A stretch of DNA of 64,000 bases from an uncultured Succinivibrionaceae bacterium (GCA_944390105.1 CALXOV010000060.1:1-64000); one strand, 5' to 3'; numbered from the stretch's first letter, positions 38,341-49,162 are shown. Numbers and translations are program-made. The notes: generated by a model from the letters alone, not told the origin.

Positions 38341-38970
38341 ATGGCAGGATTAACTTGGCTTAAGGCTGGATTGAGCGCTGGCATATTGTTAAGTGTTGCA
38401 GTGCAGGCCGAGCCTTTAATGGACAAGCTGCAGGCCCTGACTGCGTTACGGGCTGATTTTACGCAGACGGTGCTTAATGCCGATGGCAAGGAGGTGGCAT
38501 CGGCGGCAGGGCATCTCGCGCTGCAGCGTCCGCAGTCTTTTATGCTCCATACTACGGCCCCCGATGAACTGTATCTCTATACGCGTCCGGATGGGGTGTA
38601 TTATTACGATGCCTTTATTAATCAGCTGACCATCATGCCGCTAGATACCCTGCAGCGCTCCCCGTTTGCGCTTTTGCTGCAGGATAAGTCCGGAACGGCG
38701 TGGCAGGATTGGTCAGTTAAAGAGGTCAGCGCCGGGAGCTGCTATGAGCTGCGCCCCCAGCCCGGCTCAGCTGCCGCCGCTTCAGGCGGCGCAGCTGCTG
38801 TAAGCTCATTGCAATTACAGTTTGCCGGGGCGTATTTAAGCGCGGTTACGGTCTATTTTGCTGACGGCAACTGCAATCGTTATACCTTAAGTGCCCAAGA
38901 ATTGCGTGCCGAGGCGGAGGATTTTGCCTGTACCATCCCGGCGGATGCGGAAGTGTCGGATGAACGCTGA
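38341..38970 (+). CDS. lolA: Outer-membrane lipoprotein carrier LolA
   Basis: A periplasmic chaperone carrying lipoproteins from LolCDE to LolB. The 209-residue precursor has a signal peptide ending near VAVQA and the LolA half-barrel ([72 protein letters not shown]). A Ser/Ala/Gly-rich insert ([13 protein letters not shown]) interrupts the C-terminal half. The ATG at 38341 follows GAGGTGG. It lies 18 bases after ftsK and overlaps rarA by 11 bases, the ftsK-lolA-rarA order seen in enterobacteria. Confidence 0.93.
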   Translation: MAGLTWLKAGLSAGILLSVAVQAEPLMDKLQALTALRADFTQTVLNADGKEVASAAGHLALQRPQSFMLHTTAPDELYLYTRPDGVYYYDAFINQLTIMPLDTLQRSPFALLLQDKSGTAWQDWSVKEVSAGSCYELRPQPGSAAAASGGAAAVSSLQLQFAGAYLSAVTVYFADGNCNRYTLSAQELRAEAEDFACTIPADAEVSDER

Positions 38971-40438
38971 GCACAGTGAAGATTTGTTCGCAACGCTGCC
39001 GGAGAGCCAGTCTTCTGCTGACGGTGTAGACGATGCGGCGGCGGCAACTCTGGCGGCAGACAATGGGTCGCGCATTGACTGGTCAGTGCCGCTGGCCGCC
39101 CGTTTGCGTCCGCACAGCCTTGAGACTTACATTGGGCAGAGTCATTTAGTCGGTCCGGGCCGTCCCTTACGTCAAGCGCTGGAGCGCAGACAGGCCTATT
39201 CGATGATTTTCTGGGGACCGCCGGGGGTCGGCAAAACCACTTTAGCCCTGATCATTGCCGGTACTATTCATGCAGTCCTTGAGCAGATTTCTGCGGTGAC
39301 TGCCGGGGTGAAGGATATTCGCGCCGCTATTGAGCGCGCAGCGCGGCGCAAAGCGCAGGGAGTGCGCACTTTATTATTTGTCGATGAAGTTCATCGCTTT
39401 AATAAAGCGCAGCAGGATGCCTTTTTGCCGCATATTGAAAATGGCACTATCACTTTTATCGGCGCTACTACTGAAAATCCGTCTTTTGAGCTCAACTCCG
39501 CTTTGCTTTCGCGCTGTCGCGTCTATGTCTTAAAAAAGTTCACCCATGAGGAACTTGCCAGTTTAATTGATTTGGCTCTCAACGCGCCGCAGGGGCTGCA
39601 GCCATTGCACTTAGTTTTATCAAAAGAGGTGCGTGCTGCGGTGATCTCACTTGCCGACGGGGATGGCCGCTATCTGCTCAATACTTTAGAAATGCTGGCT
39701 GACCTTGCTGCTGAGGACAAGCAGGGACAGCGTGTTGTGACTTTGGCGATGGTTGGCGCGGTCGCGGGGCGACGGCTGATTAACTACGATAAAGGCGGGG
39801 ATGCCTACTACGATTTAATTTCGGCCTTTCACAAATCGGTGCGCGGGTCTGCTCCAGATGCAGCCTTATACTGGTACAGCCGCATTTTAAGCGCCGGCGG
39901 CGATCCGCTGTACGTCGCGCGCCGTCTGCTGGCAATTGCTACAGAGGATGTTGGACTTGCAGATCCGCGGGCGATGCAGGTAGCGCTCAATGCCTGGGAT
40001 ATTTACGAGCGTGTCGGTGCCGCTGAAGGCGAGCGGGCAATTGCGGAGGCTGCGGTGTATCTAGCTTTAGCGCCTAAAAGTAATGCGCTGTATCTTGCCT
40101 TTGCCCAGGCTAAAGAGGATGCAACTAAGCTACCGTCGTTTGAAGTGCCGCTTTATCTGCGCAATGCTCCGACTAAACTGATGGACAGTTTGGGCTATCA
40201 TCAGGGCTATCGCTACGCCCATGATTATCCTGGGGCCTATGCAGCCGGAGAGTGTTTTATGCCAGAAGAACTGGATGGCCGTAGCTATTACTCGCCCAAT
40301 GAGCGCGGTCTTGAGATACAGCTTAAAAAGAAAATGGATTATCTTAAAGAGCGCGATGCGCAAAGCAATGAGCCACGCTACCCTCCTGAGCATAAGGCGC
40401 AGATGAAGAAGCAGCGCGCCAAGGAATTTTGCCACTGA
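38960..40438 (+). CDS. rarA: Replication-associated recombination protein A (RarA/MgsA)
   Basis: An AAA+ ATPase at stalled forks that interacts with SSB. The 492-residue protein (447 in E. coli) has the N-terminal [21 protein letters not shown], Walker [11 protein letters not shown], Walker [25 protein letters not shown], sensor 1 [18 protein letters not shown] and the C-terminal tetramerisation region ([21 protein letters not shown]). The extra length is an acidic N-terminal tail. The ATG at 38960 lies inside lolA; an ATG at 38945 is also in frame. Confidence 0.95.
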   Translation: MNAEHSEDLFATLPESQSSADGVDDAAAATLAADNGSRIDWSVPLAARLRPHSLETYIGQSHLVGPGRPLRQALERRQAYSMIFWGPPGVGKTTLALIIAGTIHAVLEQISAVTAGVKDIRAAIERAARRKAQGVRTLLFVDEVHRFNKAQQDAFLPHIENGTITFIGATTENPSFELNSALLSRCRVYVLKKFTHEELASLIDLALNAPQGLQPLHLVLSKEVRAAVISLADGDGRYLLNTLEMLADLAAEDKQGQRVVTLAMVGAVAGRRLINYDKGGDAYYDLISAFHKSVRGSAPDAALYWYSRILSAGGDPLYVARRLLAIATEDVGLADPRAMQVALNAWDIYERVGAAEGERAIAEAAVYLALAPKSNALYLAFAQAKEDATKLPSFEVPLYLRNAPTKLMDSLGYHQGYRYAHDYPGAYAAGECFMPEELDGRSYYSPNERGLEIQLKKKMDYLKERDAQSNEPRYPPEHKAQMKKQRAKEFCH

Positions 40439-41902
<1,464 letters not shown>

Positions 41903-41903
41903 C

Positions 41904-42407
41904 ATGCTTACCATTGCAGACTGGGCTATTTTAGTCGTAATTGGCGGATCAGCCGTGCTTTCGTTATGGCGCGGCTTTCTGCGCGAGGCGATTTCGCTCG
42001 GCGCGTGGGTCGGTGCATTTGTGGTTACCGGCAAATTTTACGCTGAGCTGGCCCCTAAGCTTACGTATTTTCAAGATGGTCTGACGCGTAATGCGCTGGC
42101 TATCTTTATTTTATTTGTTGCCACGCTGCTGGTGGTTGGTACGTGCGGCAATATTCTGCGCTCATTAGTCAGCAAGGCAGGCCTGTCAGGGACCGATCGC
42201 CTGCTGGGTGCGGCTTTCGGTGTGCTGCGCGGCGTGCTGATTGTCTGCGCCATTTTGGCGTTACTGCAGATTGGCTTTAAATTCGGCATTTTAAGCTTTC
42301 TTGCCAGTAAGCCGCTGTACGCCGATTCGCTCTTTATTCCCGAGCTGCAGCGGATCGTCAATTGGTTCTTCCTCTATCTATCCACCCCTTTGACTTCAGG
42401 AGCATAA
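41904..42407 (+). CDS. cvpA: Colicin V production protein CvpA
   Basis: An inner-membrane protein of 167 residues with four helices ([66 protein letters not shown]). It is needed for colicin V export and envelope integrity in E. coli; biochemical role unsettled. The ATG at 41904 follows the serS stop by one base, and purF begins one base after its stop, reproducing the common cvpA-purF pair. Confidence 0.93.
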   Translation: MLTIADWAILVVIGGSAVLSLWRGFLREAISLGAWVGAFVVTGKFYAELAPKLTYFQDGLTRNALAIFILFVATLLVVGTCGNILRSLVSKAGLSGTDRLLGAAFGVLRGVLIVCAILALLQIGFKFGILSFLASKPLYADSLFIPELQRIVNWFFLYLSTPLTSGA

Positions 42408-42408
42408 C

Positions 42409-43920
42409 ATGTGCGGTGTAGTCGGCTTAGTCGGTTTCAGTCCGGTCAATTTAGCTTTATACGATGCGCTGACGGTGCTGCAGCACCGCGGGCAGGATGC
42501 AGCCGGCATCATTACGCTTGACGGCGATAATTTCAGGCAGCGTAAGGCCAATGGGCTGGTGCGCGATGTATTTGAGCAAAAGCACATGCGGCGTCTGCGC
42601 GGCCATATCGGTATCGGCCATGTGCGCTATCCGACGGCCGGCTCCTCGTCAGCCGCTGAAGCGCAGCCCTTTTACGTCAACTCGCCTTACGGTATTGCGC
42701 TGGCCCACAACGGCAATCTGACCAATGCCCGTGAGCTTACTAAGTTGTGTGAGCGGGTGCATCGTCATGTCAATACCACCTCGGACTCCGAGTGTCTGCT
42801 CAATATCTTTGCCTGGCAGTTAAGTCAGTTTGACTGCGCGCGTCCGGGGCCACAGGAAATCTTTGCTGCCGTGCGCGGGGTAAACCGTGAAATTAAGGGC
42901 GCTTATGCGGTGGTGGCGCTGATTATCGGTGCTGGGCTGGTAGCTTTTCGCGATCCAATGGGCATTCGTCCGTTGGTGTTGGGTAGCCGCGTAGATGAAG
43001 AAGGCCGCCGCGAGTACATGGTAGCCTCCGAAAGCGTGGCGTTAGATGTAGCCGGCTTTAAGCTTGAGCGCGATGTGCGTCCTGGCGAAGCCATCTTCAT
43101 CACCAAGGAAGGAGAGCTGTTCTCGGATATTTGTGCCGAGAATGTACGTCTGCAGCCGTGCATTTTTGAATACGTGTATTTTGCTCGCCCCGACAGCATC
43201 ATGAACGGCGTATCGGTGTATGCCGCGCGCGTGCGCATGGGCACTAAGCTGGCTCGCCAGATTGAGCGCGATTATAAAGATCTCGATATTGATGTGGTGA
43301 TCCCGATCCCGGAGACTTCGTGCGACATTGCCGTGCAGATTGCGCGCATCTTAGGTAAGCCGTATCGTCAGGGCTTTGTGAAGAATCGCTATATCGGCCG
43401 CACCTTCATCATGCCAGGGCAAAAGCAGCGCAAGAAGTCAGTGCGCAATAAATTAAATCCAATCCCCGCGGAATTTGCCGGCAAGAAAGTATTGCTGGTG
43501 GATGATTCTATCGTACGCGGCACTACTTCCGAGCAGATTGTGGATATGGCGCATGAGGCTGGAGCTAAGGCAGTGTATTTTGCCTCGGCGGCTCCGGAGA
43601 TTCGCTATCCGAATGTCTATGGCATTGATATGCCCACTGCGCGCGAGCTGATTGCTTATGGCCGCGATAAGGATGAGATCTGCCGCCAAATTCACGCCGA
43701 TGCGCTCATCTACCAGACTTTGGACGATTTGCAGGATGCAGTACGCGAGGAAAATCCGGAACTTACGGATTTTGAGACCTCGGTGTTCTCGGGGCAATAC
43801 ATTACCCCAGGCGTCGATGAGGCGTATTTTGCGTATTTAGATCAGCAGCGCTCGGATGACGCCAAGGCGGATAAAGCGTGGAATGAGGCCAATGAAGATC
43901 TGGAGCTTTACAATATTTAA
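42409..43920 (+). CDS. purF: Amidophosphoribosyltransferase PurF
   Basis: First committed step of purine synthesis, forming phosphoribosylamine from PRPP and glutamine. The 503-residue product has the N-terminal nucleophile Cys2 ([10 protein letters not shown]), glutaminase loop HRGQDAAGI, and the phosphoribosyltransferase PRPP motif [14 protein letters not shown]. The length is close to E. coli PurF (505). End of the serS-cvpA-purF run, followed by a strong terminator. Confidence 0.98.
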   Translation: MCGVVGLVGFSPVNLALYDALTVLQHRGQDAAGIITLDGDNFRQRKANGLVRDVFEQKHMRRLRGHIGIGHVRYPTAGSSSAAEAQPFYVNSPYGIALAHNGNLTNARELTKLCERVHRHVNTTSDSECLLNIFAWQLSQFDCARPGPQEIFAAVRGVNREIKGAYAVVALIIGAGLVAFRDPMGIRPLVLGSRVDEEGRREYMVASESVALDVAGFKLERDVRPGEAIFITKEGELFSDICAENVRLQPCIFEYVYFARPDSIMNGVSVYAARVRMGTKLARQIERDYKDLDIDVVIPIPETSCDIAVQIARILGKPYRQGFVKNRYIGRTFIMPGQKQRKKSVRNKLNPIPAEFAGKKVLLVDDSIVRGTTSEQIVDMAHEAGAKAVYFASAAPEIRYPNVYGIDMPTARELIAYGRDKDEICRQIHADALIYQTLDDLQDAVREENPELTDFETSVFSGQYITPGVDEAYFAYLDQQRSDDAKADKAWNEANEDLELYNI

Positions 43921-43999
43921 TTAAGCACGCTTCATTGCAGCGCAGTTACATCAATAGGCGCGCTGGCCTTAAGACAGCATACGACTAAATTTAGCATTG

Positions 44000-44032
44000 A
44001 CGCCGCCCCTAGGGGCGGCGTGTGCTTTTCTT
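44000..44032 (+). terminator. Terminator after purF
   Basis: A perfect 22-bp palindrome, ACGCCGCCCCT / AGGGGCGGCGT, followed by GTGCTTTTCTT. Confidence 0.85.
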
Positions 44033-44178
44033 ATCACCTTGCCGATAGTTTTAGGCAAATGTCTGCAATTTTTGTCTAACTGTCGGGGCTGAGCTATCGC
44101 TACAATGGCAACACCTATAGTCTGCTCTATAGCCTATGGCGCAGCTTAATGGATAATGTTTTTGAGGAGATGAGGGTA

Positions 44179-45042
44179 ATGGAGTATGTAACGCTGAACA
44201 ATGGCGTCACCATGCCAAAATTAGGTTTTGGTGTGTATCAAATTAGCCGGGAAGAGTGTGAGCGCTGCGTGCGCGAGGCTTTGGACATCGGCTATCGGCA
44301 CATTGATACGGCGCAGGCCTACTTTAATGAGACTGAAGTAGGTAAGGCGGTGCGGGGGAGCGGCATTGCGCGTGAGGAAATTTTCATCACCTCTAAGGTG
44401 TGGGTGTCAAATTACGGCTATGAAAAGACCAAGGCTTCGGTGGAGCATTCGCTTAGCCTCATGGGGCTGGATTACCTTGACTTAATGTTGCTGCATCAGC
44501 CGTTTGCCGATTACTATGGGGCGTATCGGGCGCTTGAGGATCTGCAAGCTGAGGGTAAACTGCGCGCCATCGGTGTGAGCAACTTTTATCCGCGGGCACT
44601 GGCGGATATAGCTGCCTTCGCGCGTACGGTACCGCAGGTAAATCAAGTTGAGGTCAATCCGCTGCATCAGCAGGTTGAAGCTCATGCATTGATGGATAAG
44701 CTTAAGGTACAGATTGAAGCGTGGGCGCCTTTTGGCGAGGGGCGCAACGGCATGTTTACGCAGCCGGTGTTGCTGCAGATTGGCCGTAAGCACGGCAAAA
44801 GCGCAGCTCAGGTGATCCTACGGTATTTGATGCAGCGTAATGTGGTCACTTTGGCTAAATCCACTCATCGTGAGCGGATGGCCGAAAACTTTGCTATTTT
44901 CGACTTTATGCTGGATGCCGATGATCTTAAAGCGCTGGCGGATTTAGATACAAAGCAGAGCCTGTTTTTCGATCACGCGTCTGTTGACGCTGTTTATCTT
45001 TTTGCCAAGTTTACGCAAGAGGTAGGCCGGCAGCTGGTTTAG
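44179..45042 (+). CDS. Aldo/keto reductase
   Basis: An NADPH-dependent TIM-barrel reductase of about 287 residues, of the 2,5-diketo-gluconate reductase/YvgN-like type. The catalytic tetrad is visible: Asp and Tyr in YRHIDTAQAYFNE, Lys in ITSKVWVSN, His in LMLLHQPFADYYG. Late motifs VTLAKSTHRERMAENF bind the cofactor (the usual P-K-S is A-K-S). Several ATGs are possible (44149, 44170, 44179); GAGGAGATGAGGG favours 44179. Substrate unknown. Confidence 0.9.
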   Translation: MEYVTLNNGVTMPKLGFGVYQISREECERCVREALDIGYRHIDTAQAYFNETEVGKAVRGSGIAREEIFITSKVWVSNYGYEKTKASVEHSLSLMGLDYLDLMLLHQPFADYYGAYRALEDLQAEGKLRAIGVSNFYPRALADIAAFARTVPQVNQVEVNPLHQQVEAHALMDKLKVQIEAWAPFGEGRNGMFTQPVLLQIGRKHGKSAAQVILRYLMQRNVVTLAKSTHRERMAENFAIFDFMLDADDLKALADLDTKQSLFFDHASVDAVYLFAKFTQEVGRQLV

Positions 45043-45074
45043 GCCGTAAGCGTAAGGCACTGTGGTAAGATGCC

Positions 45075-45737
45075 GTGTCATTAGAAAAACTGCAACCGCT
45101 GCGCGATGCCAGAGCCATCGCTGCGTTGCTTCGTGATGTGTGGCAGTTTGGACCGGCTGACGTGCGCTGCTTTGCGCTGCAGCAGCGGCTGCTGGCACTG
45201 CGCTACGTTCTTAAAGAACTTACGTTGTGCGCGGAGGGCTTGGTGCTGCGCAAGCACGGTGCGCTACAGGGAGTAGTGCTGACGGCAAGTCCGCAGTGCC
45301 GCCTGCCCCTGGGGGTGCGTGTATGCTGCATATTGTGGCGCGCGGCCTGCAGCTTAGGGTTGGCGCTACTTGGTCATCGCTTTAAATATGATTATGGCAA
45401 TTTTGAGGCGATAGCGCAGGCTAAGGCTAGTACGGCTTGGCAGTATGAGCGGCAGCGCGCAGGTCAGGTGCTGCTGTTAGCGCTGCATCCTAGCTGTCAT
45501 GGGCATGGTTTGGGCCGTTTGCTCCTGCAGGCTGGATTTGAGCGGCTATCCGCCCGCGGCTGCCGCTGCGCTTTTCTTTTTACCGACAGCTTCTGCAATT
45601 TTTCTTTTTATGACGCCTGCGGCATGACGCGGGCGGTTGATATCGTCGTGCCAGGCAGATTTGGACCGCGCTCTGAAGATCATCTGGCAGTGCGCTTTTT
45701 GGTGTATACGCAGGATTTAAATCTGGCAGTTTCTTAG
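45075..45737 (+). CDS. GNAT-family N-acetyltransferase
   Basis: A 220-residue protein beginning at GTG 45075. The acetyl-CoA-binding motif is recognisable in VLLLALHPSCHGHGLGRLLLQAGFERLSARGCRCAFLFTD, followed by NFSFYDACGMTRAV, the usual GNAT C-terminal strand. The N-terminal half is less conserved and contains a hydrophobic stretch (VRVCCILWRAACSLGLALLG). Substrate cannot be read. It lies 32 bases after the aldo/keto reductase and may share its transcript. Confidence 0.82.
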   Translation: MSLEKLQPLRDARAIAALLRDVWQFGPADVRCFALQQRLLALRYVLKELTLCAEGLVLRKHGALQGVVLTASPQCRLPLGVRVCCILWRAACSLGLALLGHRFKYDYGNFEAIAQAKASTAWQYERQRAGQVLLLALHPSCHGHGLGRLLLQAGFERLSARGCRCAFLFTDSFCNFSFYDACGMTRAVDIVVPGRFGPRSEDHLAVRFLVYTQDLNLAVS

Positions 45738-45806
45738 TTAGTTTGCTGTTATTTAATAAAATTTTAATTTAGGTAAAAAATCTTCGTGAAAAAATTTACA
45801 AAAAGC

Positions 45807-45834
45807 TTGCCATCTGAGATTTTGCTGATATAAT
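45807..45834 (+). promoter_or_regulatory. Promoter of the tRNA-Val pair
   Basis: TTGCCA, 16-bp spacer, TATAAT; 20 bases before the first tRNA. An A/T-rich stretch upstream (ACAAAAAGC preceded by A and T runs) looks like an UP element. Confidence 0.85.
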
Positions 45835-45853
45835 GGGCACCGTTTTCTGACAC

Positions 45854-45930
45854 GCGCCTTTAGCTCAGCTGGTTAGAGCATCACCTTGACATGGTGGGGG
45901 TCGGTGGTTCGAGTCCACTAAGGCGCACCA
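45854..45930 (+). tRNA. tRNA-Val (GAC)
   Basis: A 77-base cloverleaf with encoded CCA. The acceptor stem is GCGCCTT/AAGGCGC and the anticodon loop TTGACAT carries GAC, reading GUC/GUU. Very similar to E. coli tRNA-Val(GAC). Confidence 0.97.
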
Positions 45931-45960
45931 GATAAACAAAATTCAGTAAATCTTTCCTTT

Positions 45961-46037
45961 GCGCCTTTAGCTCAGTTGGTTAGAGCATTACCTTCACACG
46001 GTAGGGGTCGGTGGTTCGAGTCCACTAAGGCGCACCA
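45961..46037 (+). tRNA. tRNA-Val (CAC)
   Basis: A 77-base cloverleaf with encoded CCA, nearly identical to the preceding gene except the anticodon arm: loop TTCACAC carries CAC, reading GUG only. It probably arose by duplication of the GAC gene and shares its promoter, 30 bases downstream. Confidence 0.95.
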
Positions 46038-46568
46038 ATTCTTTACTTCTTTTCCTAAATATATTTTCCGCCGTGAATTGCCCGTTAAGTTGTGCTTTGC
46101 GTGCGCTCTTGCAGGTGTTGTAGGCTAAAATCCAGTTTTTTTGCTTAATTGTTTGTAGTATCGGTCTTTATTGTGCAGAAGCAGCGGGCGGCTTATGATT
46201 TTTCCGTACAGGACTACTGATTTTGCTTTGGCGTATGCTATAATTAATCTACGCATATAGAGATCATGCGTTGTCGCTACATAGCCAGTAGGGAGTGCGG
46301 TTGCCGGTATGTACCCGGCTGCGCGCTCAGGTCTGAGCGAAGAAGTCAGAACTCCGCCTTTTGTTTGATCAGGCGCACATTTTTTAGTATGGTGCCGATG
46401 AACCAAACCTTTTCCCTGACTACCCTTTGACTATTAGGGATAATGCCTGTATCTTAATGCTGACTCCGACTTTTTTGCTGTCGTATTTTGGACAGCTGAA
46501 GTAGCGGTTAGGGAGCACCGCTCCCTTGATATTGACGCCTGAGAATAATAAGAACCAAAAGAGGCTAT
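46038..46568. other. Long structured non-coding interval upstream of hfq
   Basis: More than 500 bases without a gene, containing an extended -10 promoter (46236-46244) and several hairpins: GCCGGTA/TACCcGGC (about 46302), CGCTCA/TGAGCG with loop GGTC (about 46325-46340), CCCT/AGGG near 46420, and GGGAGC/GCTCCC near 46510-46524. A frame on the minus strand (46125-46406) is not convincing. It is likely a long hfq leader or a separate small RNA. Confidence 0.5.
46236..46244 (+). promoter_or_regulatory. Extended -10 promoter in the hfq upstream region
   Basis: TGCTATAAT, an extended -10 (TGn-TATAAT), lies 325 bases before hfq. The -35 is weak, as expected of extended -10 promoters. It could drive a long hfq leader or a small RNA. 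Confidence 0.6.
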
Positions 46569-46895
46569 ATGAACAAGGGTCAAGCAACCGAGAAAAATCT
46601 CGAAGGACACAAGCTAAGCAAAAGATCGCTTTCATCAGCTTTTATGCTAGATGGCGGTCAGAACGCTGCTTTGCAGTGGCTGGTGGACACTAAAGCGCCC
46701 ATCTGTGTATTTCTGATCACCGGAGTGAAATTCGAAGGCGTGATTGAAGCCTTCGATCAGTATACGATTTCCATTAAGGATATTAAAAACCGACAGCAAC
46801 TCATCTACAAAGATAAGATTTCTACCCTGTCAGTTAAGCGCGGTGCCGGTCCAGTTAATATCCAGCTGCACGAACGCCGCACACAAAATCGCTGA
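46569..46895 (+). CDS. hfq: Divergent RNA-binding protein Hfq with N-terminal extension
   Basis: An Sm-like ring protein that pairs small RNAs with mRNAs. The Sm1 motif (APICVFLITGVKFEGVIEAFDQYTISIK) and Sm2 region (LIYKDKISTLS) are clear in the 108-residue product. Relative to E. coli Hfq it has a 23-residue N-terminal extension and a 2-residue insertion before Sm2. The proximal-site Gln8 and Lys56 are kept (Gln31, Lys81), but His57 is Asp82. The rim patch Arg16-Arg17-Glu18-Arg19 becomes Val39-Asp40-Thr41-Lys42, and distal Tyr25 is Phe48. miaA, the usual upstream neighbour, is absent. Confidence 0.88.
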   Translation: MNKGQATEKNLEGHKLSKRSLSSAFMLDGGQNAALQWLVDTKAPICVFLITGVKFEGVIEAFDQYTISIKDIKNRQQLIYKDKISTLSVKRGAGPVNIQLHERRTQNR

Positions 46896-46925
46896 GCCGC
46901 ACTGATAGTTCCGTGCCAGCGACTT

Positions 46926-46947
46926 ATCCCGCGCGGCTGCGCGGGAT
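46926..46947. terminator. Bidirectional terminator between hfq and the HAD gene
   Basis: ATCCCGCGC and GCGCGGGAT form a perfect 9-bp stem with loop GGCT, between convergent stops. Confidence 0.7.
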
Positions 46948-46955
46948 CAAATGGT

Positions 46956-47591
46956 TTATGACTGCAGTTGCAGGTTAGCATTGTGAAAATAGTTCATAAG
47001 CTCACCGTTAAGCACTTCCACACAGTCCATGCCGCCGTTTTTGGCTGCAGCCAGGCCGACCGGGCCATCATCAAATACTAAGCATTCCTCGGGTTTCAGC
47101 CCCATCAGGGTGGCTGCTTTTATAAAAGTATCGGGATGGGGTTTATGGCGTGCTACATCATCGCACGAGACTACGGCATCAATGAGCGTGCTTAGATGAT
47201 GGCGGCGCACAATATCGTCGGCATTAATGCGTTGCGTGCCAGTGCCGATGGCGCATTTTAGTCCGCGCGCTTTGGCCTCACGCAAAATGTCTGCAATCGG
47301 GGCAAACAGCTCAATATCATCGATATGCTCGCGATAGAGTGCAATCTTGCGCTGTACAAAGGCATCAATATCGCCAACGGCATGCCCTTGTTCTTTAAAG
47401 TGCACTACGATATTGCGGCTGGCCATGCCGCCTAATTGATAAATAATCTGCGGATCAATCTTAAAGCCGTGTTCCGCGCATACCTGCACCCAGGCTTTGA
47501 CATGCCACGGCATTGAATTGATCAAGGTTCCGTCTAAATCAAAAATCAGACCGCGGTAGCGGCAGATTTCATCCATGCTGATTGCACTCAC
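46956..47591 (-). CDS. HAD-superfamily phosphatase/phosphoglucomutase-like (YqaB type)
   Basis: A 211-residue HAD hydrolase of the beta-phosphoglucomutase/fructose-1-phosphatase subgroup. Motif I is GLIFDLDGTLINSMPWHVKAW (nucleophile Asp and acid Asp), motif II CAIGTGT, motif III HKPHPDTF, motif IV CLVFDDGPVGLAAAKNGG. The helical cap follows motif I, as in subgroup C1. The closest named protein I can suggest is E. coli YqaB. The substrate is probably a sugar phosphate. Starts at 47591 or 47576 are equivalent. Confidence 0.88.
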   Translation of the reverse strand: MSAISMDEICRYRGLIFDLDGTLINSMPWHVKAWVQVCAEHGFKIDPQIIYQLGGMASRNIVVHFKEQGHAVGDIDAFVQRKIALYREHIDDIELFAPIADILREAKARGLKCAIGTGTQRINADDIVRRHHLSTLIDAVVSCDDVARHKPHPDTFIKAATLMGLKPEECLVFDDGPVGLAAAKNGGMDCVEVLNGELMNYFHNANLQLQS

Positions 47592-47740
47592 GCTGTTTAC
47601 TCCTTCACTTCAAGGCAAAATGTGCGCACTGCGCTCCCTTTAAGTTTAACAAAAAGCAGCTGCCGCGCACTTGCTGCCGTGCAGTTTGCTATTTGTCGGT
47701 TTTGTCCTTAAGATCGTGACAGTTAAGAAGAAGCGACATC

Positions 47741-49162
47741 ATGGAAACGACTCATTTAGACTGCGATGTTCTGATTATCGGCGCCGGCAGCGCCGGTATT
47801 GAAGCCTACAAGGCGGCCAGTGCAGCAGGAGCTTTTTGCATCTTAGTCGAGCGCGGCCCGTTAGGCACTACCGCACAGCGCAGCGGTGATATTCCCACGG
47901 CGCTACTGCAAAGCGCCGGGGCCTGCTTAAGCGCGCTTAAAGATGCGTCGGCCTGCGGCATCAGTCTGAACAGCTTTGCGTTTGACAACAGCGAGGTGCT
48001 CAATGCACTGCGCCAAGTCCGCGCCCGCAGTACCACCGAGGTGCTGTCCTTTATTTACAAGATACCCGAAAAACAGCGTTTGATGGGCACGGCGCGTTTT
48101 TTGGACTATAACCGCGCTGCGGTCAATGATGAATATATCATCTCCTTTAAATGTGCGGTGATAGCCACCGGCTCAAGTCCGCTGATTCCCTTTGAAATTG
48201 GCCGTTTAGGCGGAGTGCTGACTGCCAGTGACTTTTTTGAACAAGATAGGCTGCCCAAATCCTTGGCGGTGCTGGGCAGCGGCATGATTGGTCTTAGCTT
48301 AGGGCAGGCCCTGGCGCATTTGGGAGTTGAAGTTACGGTGCTTGGTCATGAGCGCTTGTGGCAGCTTACCGATGAGCAGGTCGCTGTCGCTGCGCGCACG
48401 CAGCTGCAGCGTGATTTTGCCCTTGAACTGCAGGCTGAGCTGAGCGCAGTGGAAAAACTGCCTGATGGTTACGGCATTTATTATTTAGATGAAAATCATT
48501 ATGAAAATTATTTAAAGACCGAGCGCGTGCTGTGCGCTGAACTGCGCCAGCCCAATTTAGATAAACTAAATTTAAAGGCTTTAGATCTGCAGTTAAATCC
48601 CCACGGTCTGCTGCCTTACAATGAGCGCACCATGCAGACGCGCTTAAGCCATATCTTTGTGGCAGGCGATGCTGCCGCGATGAGCATGAGTACGGCAGTA
48701 GCTAAACGGCAAGGGCGCTTGGCGGGGCATAATGCTGCGGCCTATCCCAATCTGTGCGAGGAGCTGCCGCGGGTGCATATTGCCTTGACGACAACTAATC
48801 CTGCCTTGGCGATGGTGGGACTTAATTTAGAGCAGATGAAGGCGCGGGCGCGGCAAGGGCATCACTTTGTGGCGGCTGAGGCTCCGCTGCCTGCAGGACG
48901 CCATACGCCGCGGCGTGACGGCGGCATTATGCGTTTGTACTGCGATGAAGCAACCCATCGGCCGCTGGGCGCCGAGCTCTGCGCCATCGGCGGCGAGCAT
49001 TTGGCACACTTTTTAGCTTTAGCCATCGAAAAGCAGCTCACGGTGGAAGAGCTGAGTGCATTTGATTTTTATCATCCGAGTCTTGAAGCAGGAATTGCGC
49101 AAGCCTGCGCGTTTGCCTGCAAGGCTCTGGCACGTACGGGAAACCATAGTTATGGCATCTAA
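47741..49162 (+). CDS. Dihydrolipoyl dehydrogenase-like flavoprotein lacking the redox disulfide
   Basis: A 473-residue FAD/NAD(P)H oxidoreductase of the pyridine nucleotide-disulfide family. It keeps the FAD site (DVLIIGAGSAGIEAYKAA), the second Rossmann motif (LAVLGSGMIGLSLGQALAHLG), the FAD site GDAAAMSMST and the C-terminal His/Glu pair region (FYHPSLEAGI). The redox-active CxxxxC is lost: both cysteines are replaced (Ala45 and Asp50 in GTTAQRSGDIP). It therefore cannot do the usual dithiol chemistry and may act as a different NAD(P)H oxidoreductase. It precedes rdgB with an 11-base overlap. Confidence 0.85.
   Translation: METTHLDCDVLIIGAGSAGIEAYKAASAAGAFCILVERGPLGTTAQRSGDIPTALLQSAGACLSALKDASACGISLNSFAFDNSEVLNALRQVRARSTTEVLSFIYKIPEKQRLMGTARFLDYNRAAVNDEYIISFKCAVIATGSSPLIPFEIGRLGGVLTASDFFEQDRLPKSLAVLGSGMIGLSLGQALAHLGVEVTVLGHERLWQLTDEQVAVAARTQLQRDFALELQAELSAVEKLPDGYGIYYLDENHYENYLKTERVLCAELRQPNLDKLNLKALDLQLNPHGLLPYNERTMQTRLSHIFVAGDAAAMSMSTAVAKRQGRLAGHNAAAYPNLCEELPRVHIALTTTNPALAMVGLNLEQMKARARQGHHFVAAEAPLPAGRHTPRRDGGIMRLYCDEATHRPLGAELCAIGGEHLAHFLALAIEKQLTVEELSAFDFYHPSLEAGIAQACAFACKALARTGNHSYGI

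Noticed and set aside
46246-46440. Possible 6S RNA upstream of hfq
   Set aside because: A hairpin with CTCAGGTCTGAG followed by an AAG..AGAACT stretch recalls the 6S core, but the long closing helix of 6S cannot be formed between the flanks, so I left it unassigned.
46428-46452. GGGATAATGCCTG, similar to part of a TPP riboswitch
   Set aside because: The other invariant TPP elements (CTGAGA and CCTGAT) are missing, and hfq is not a thiamine gene.
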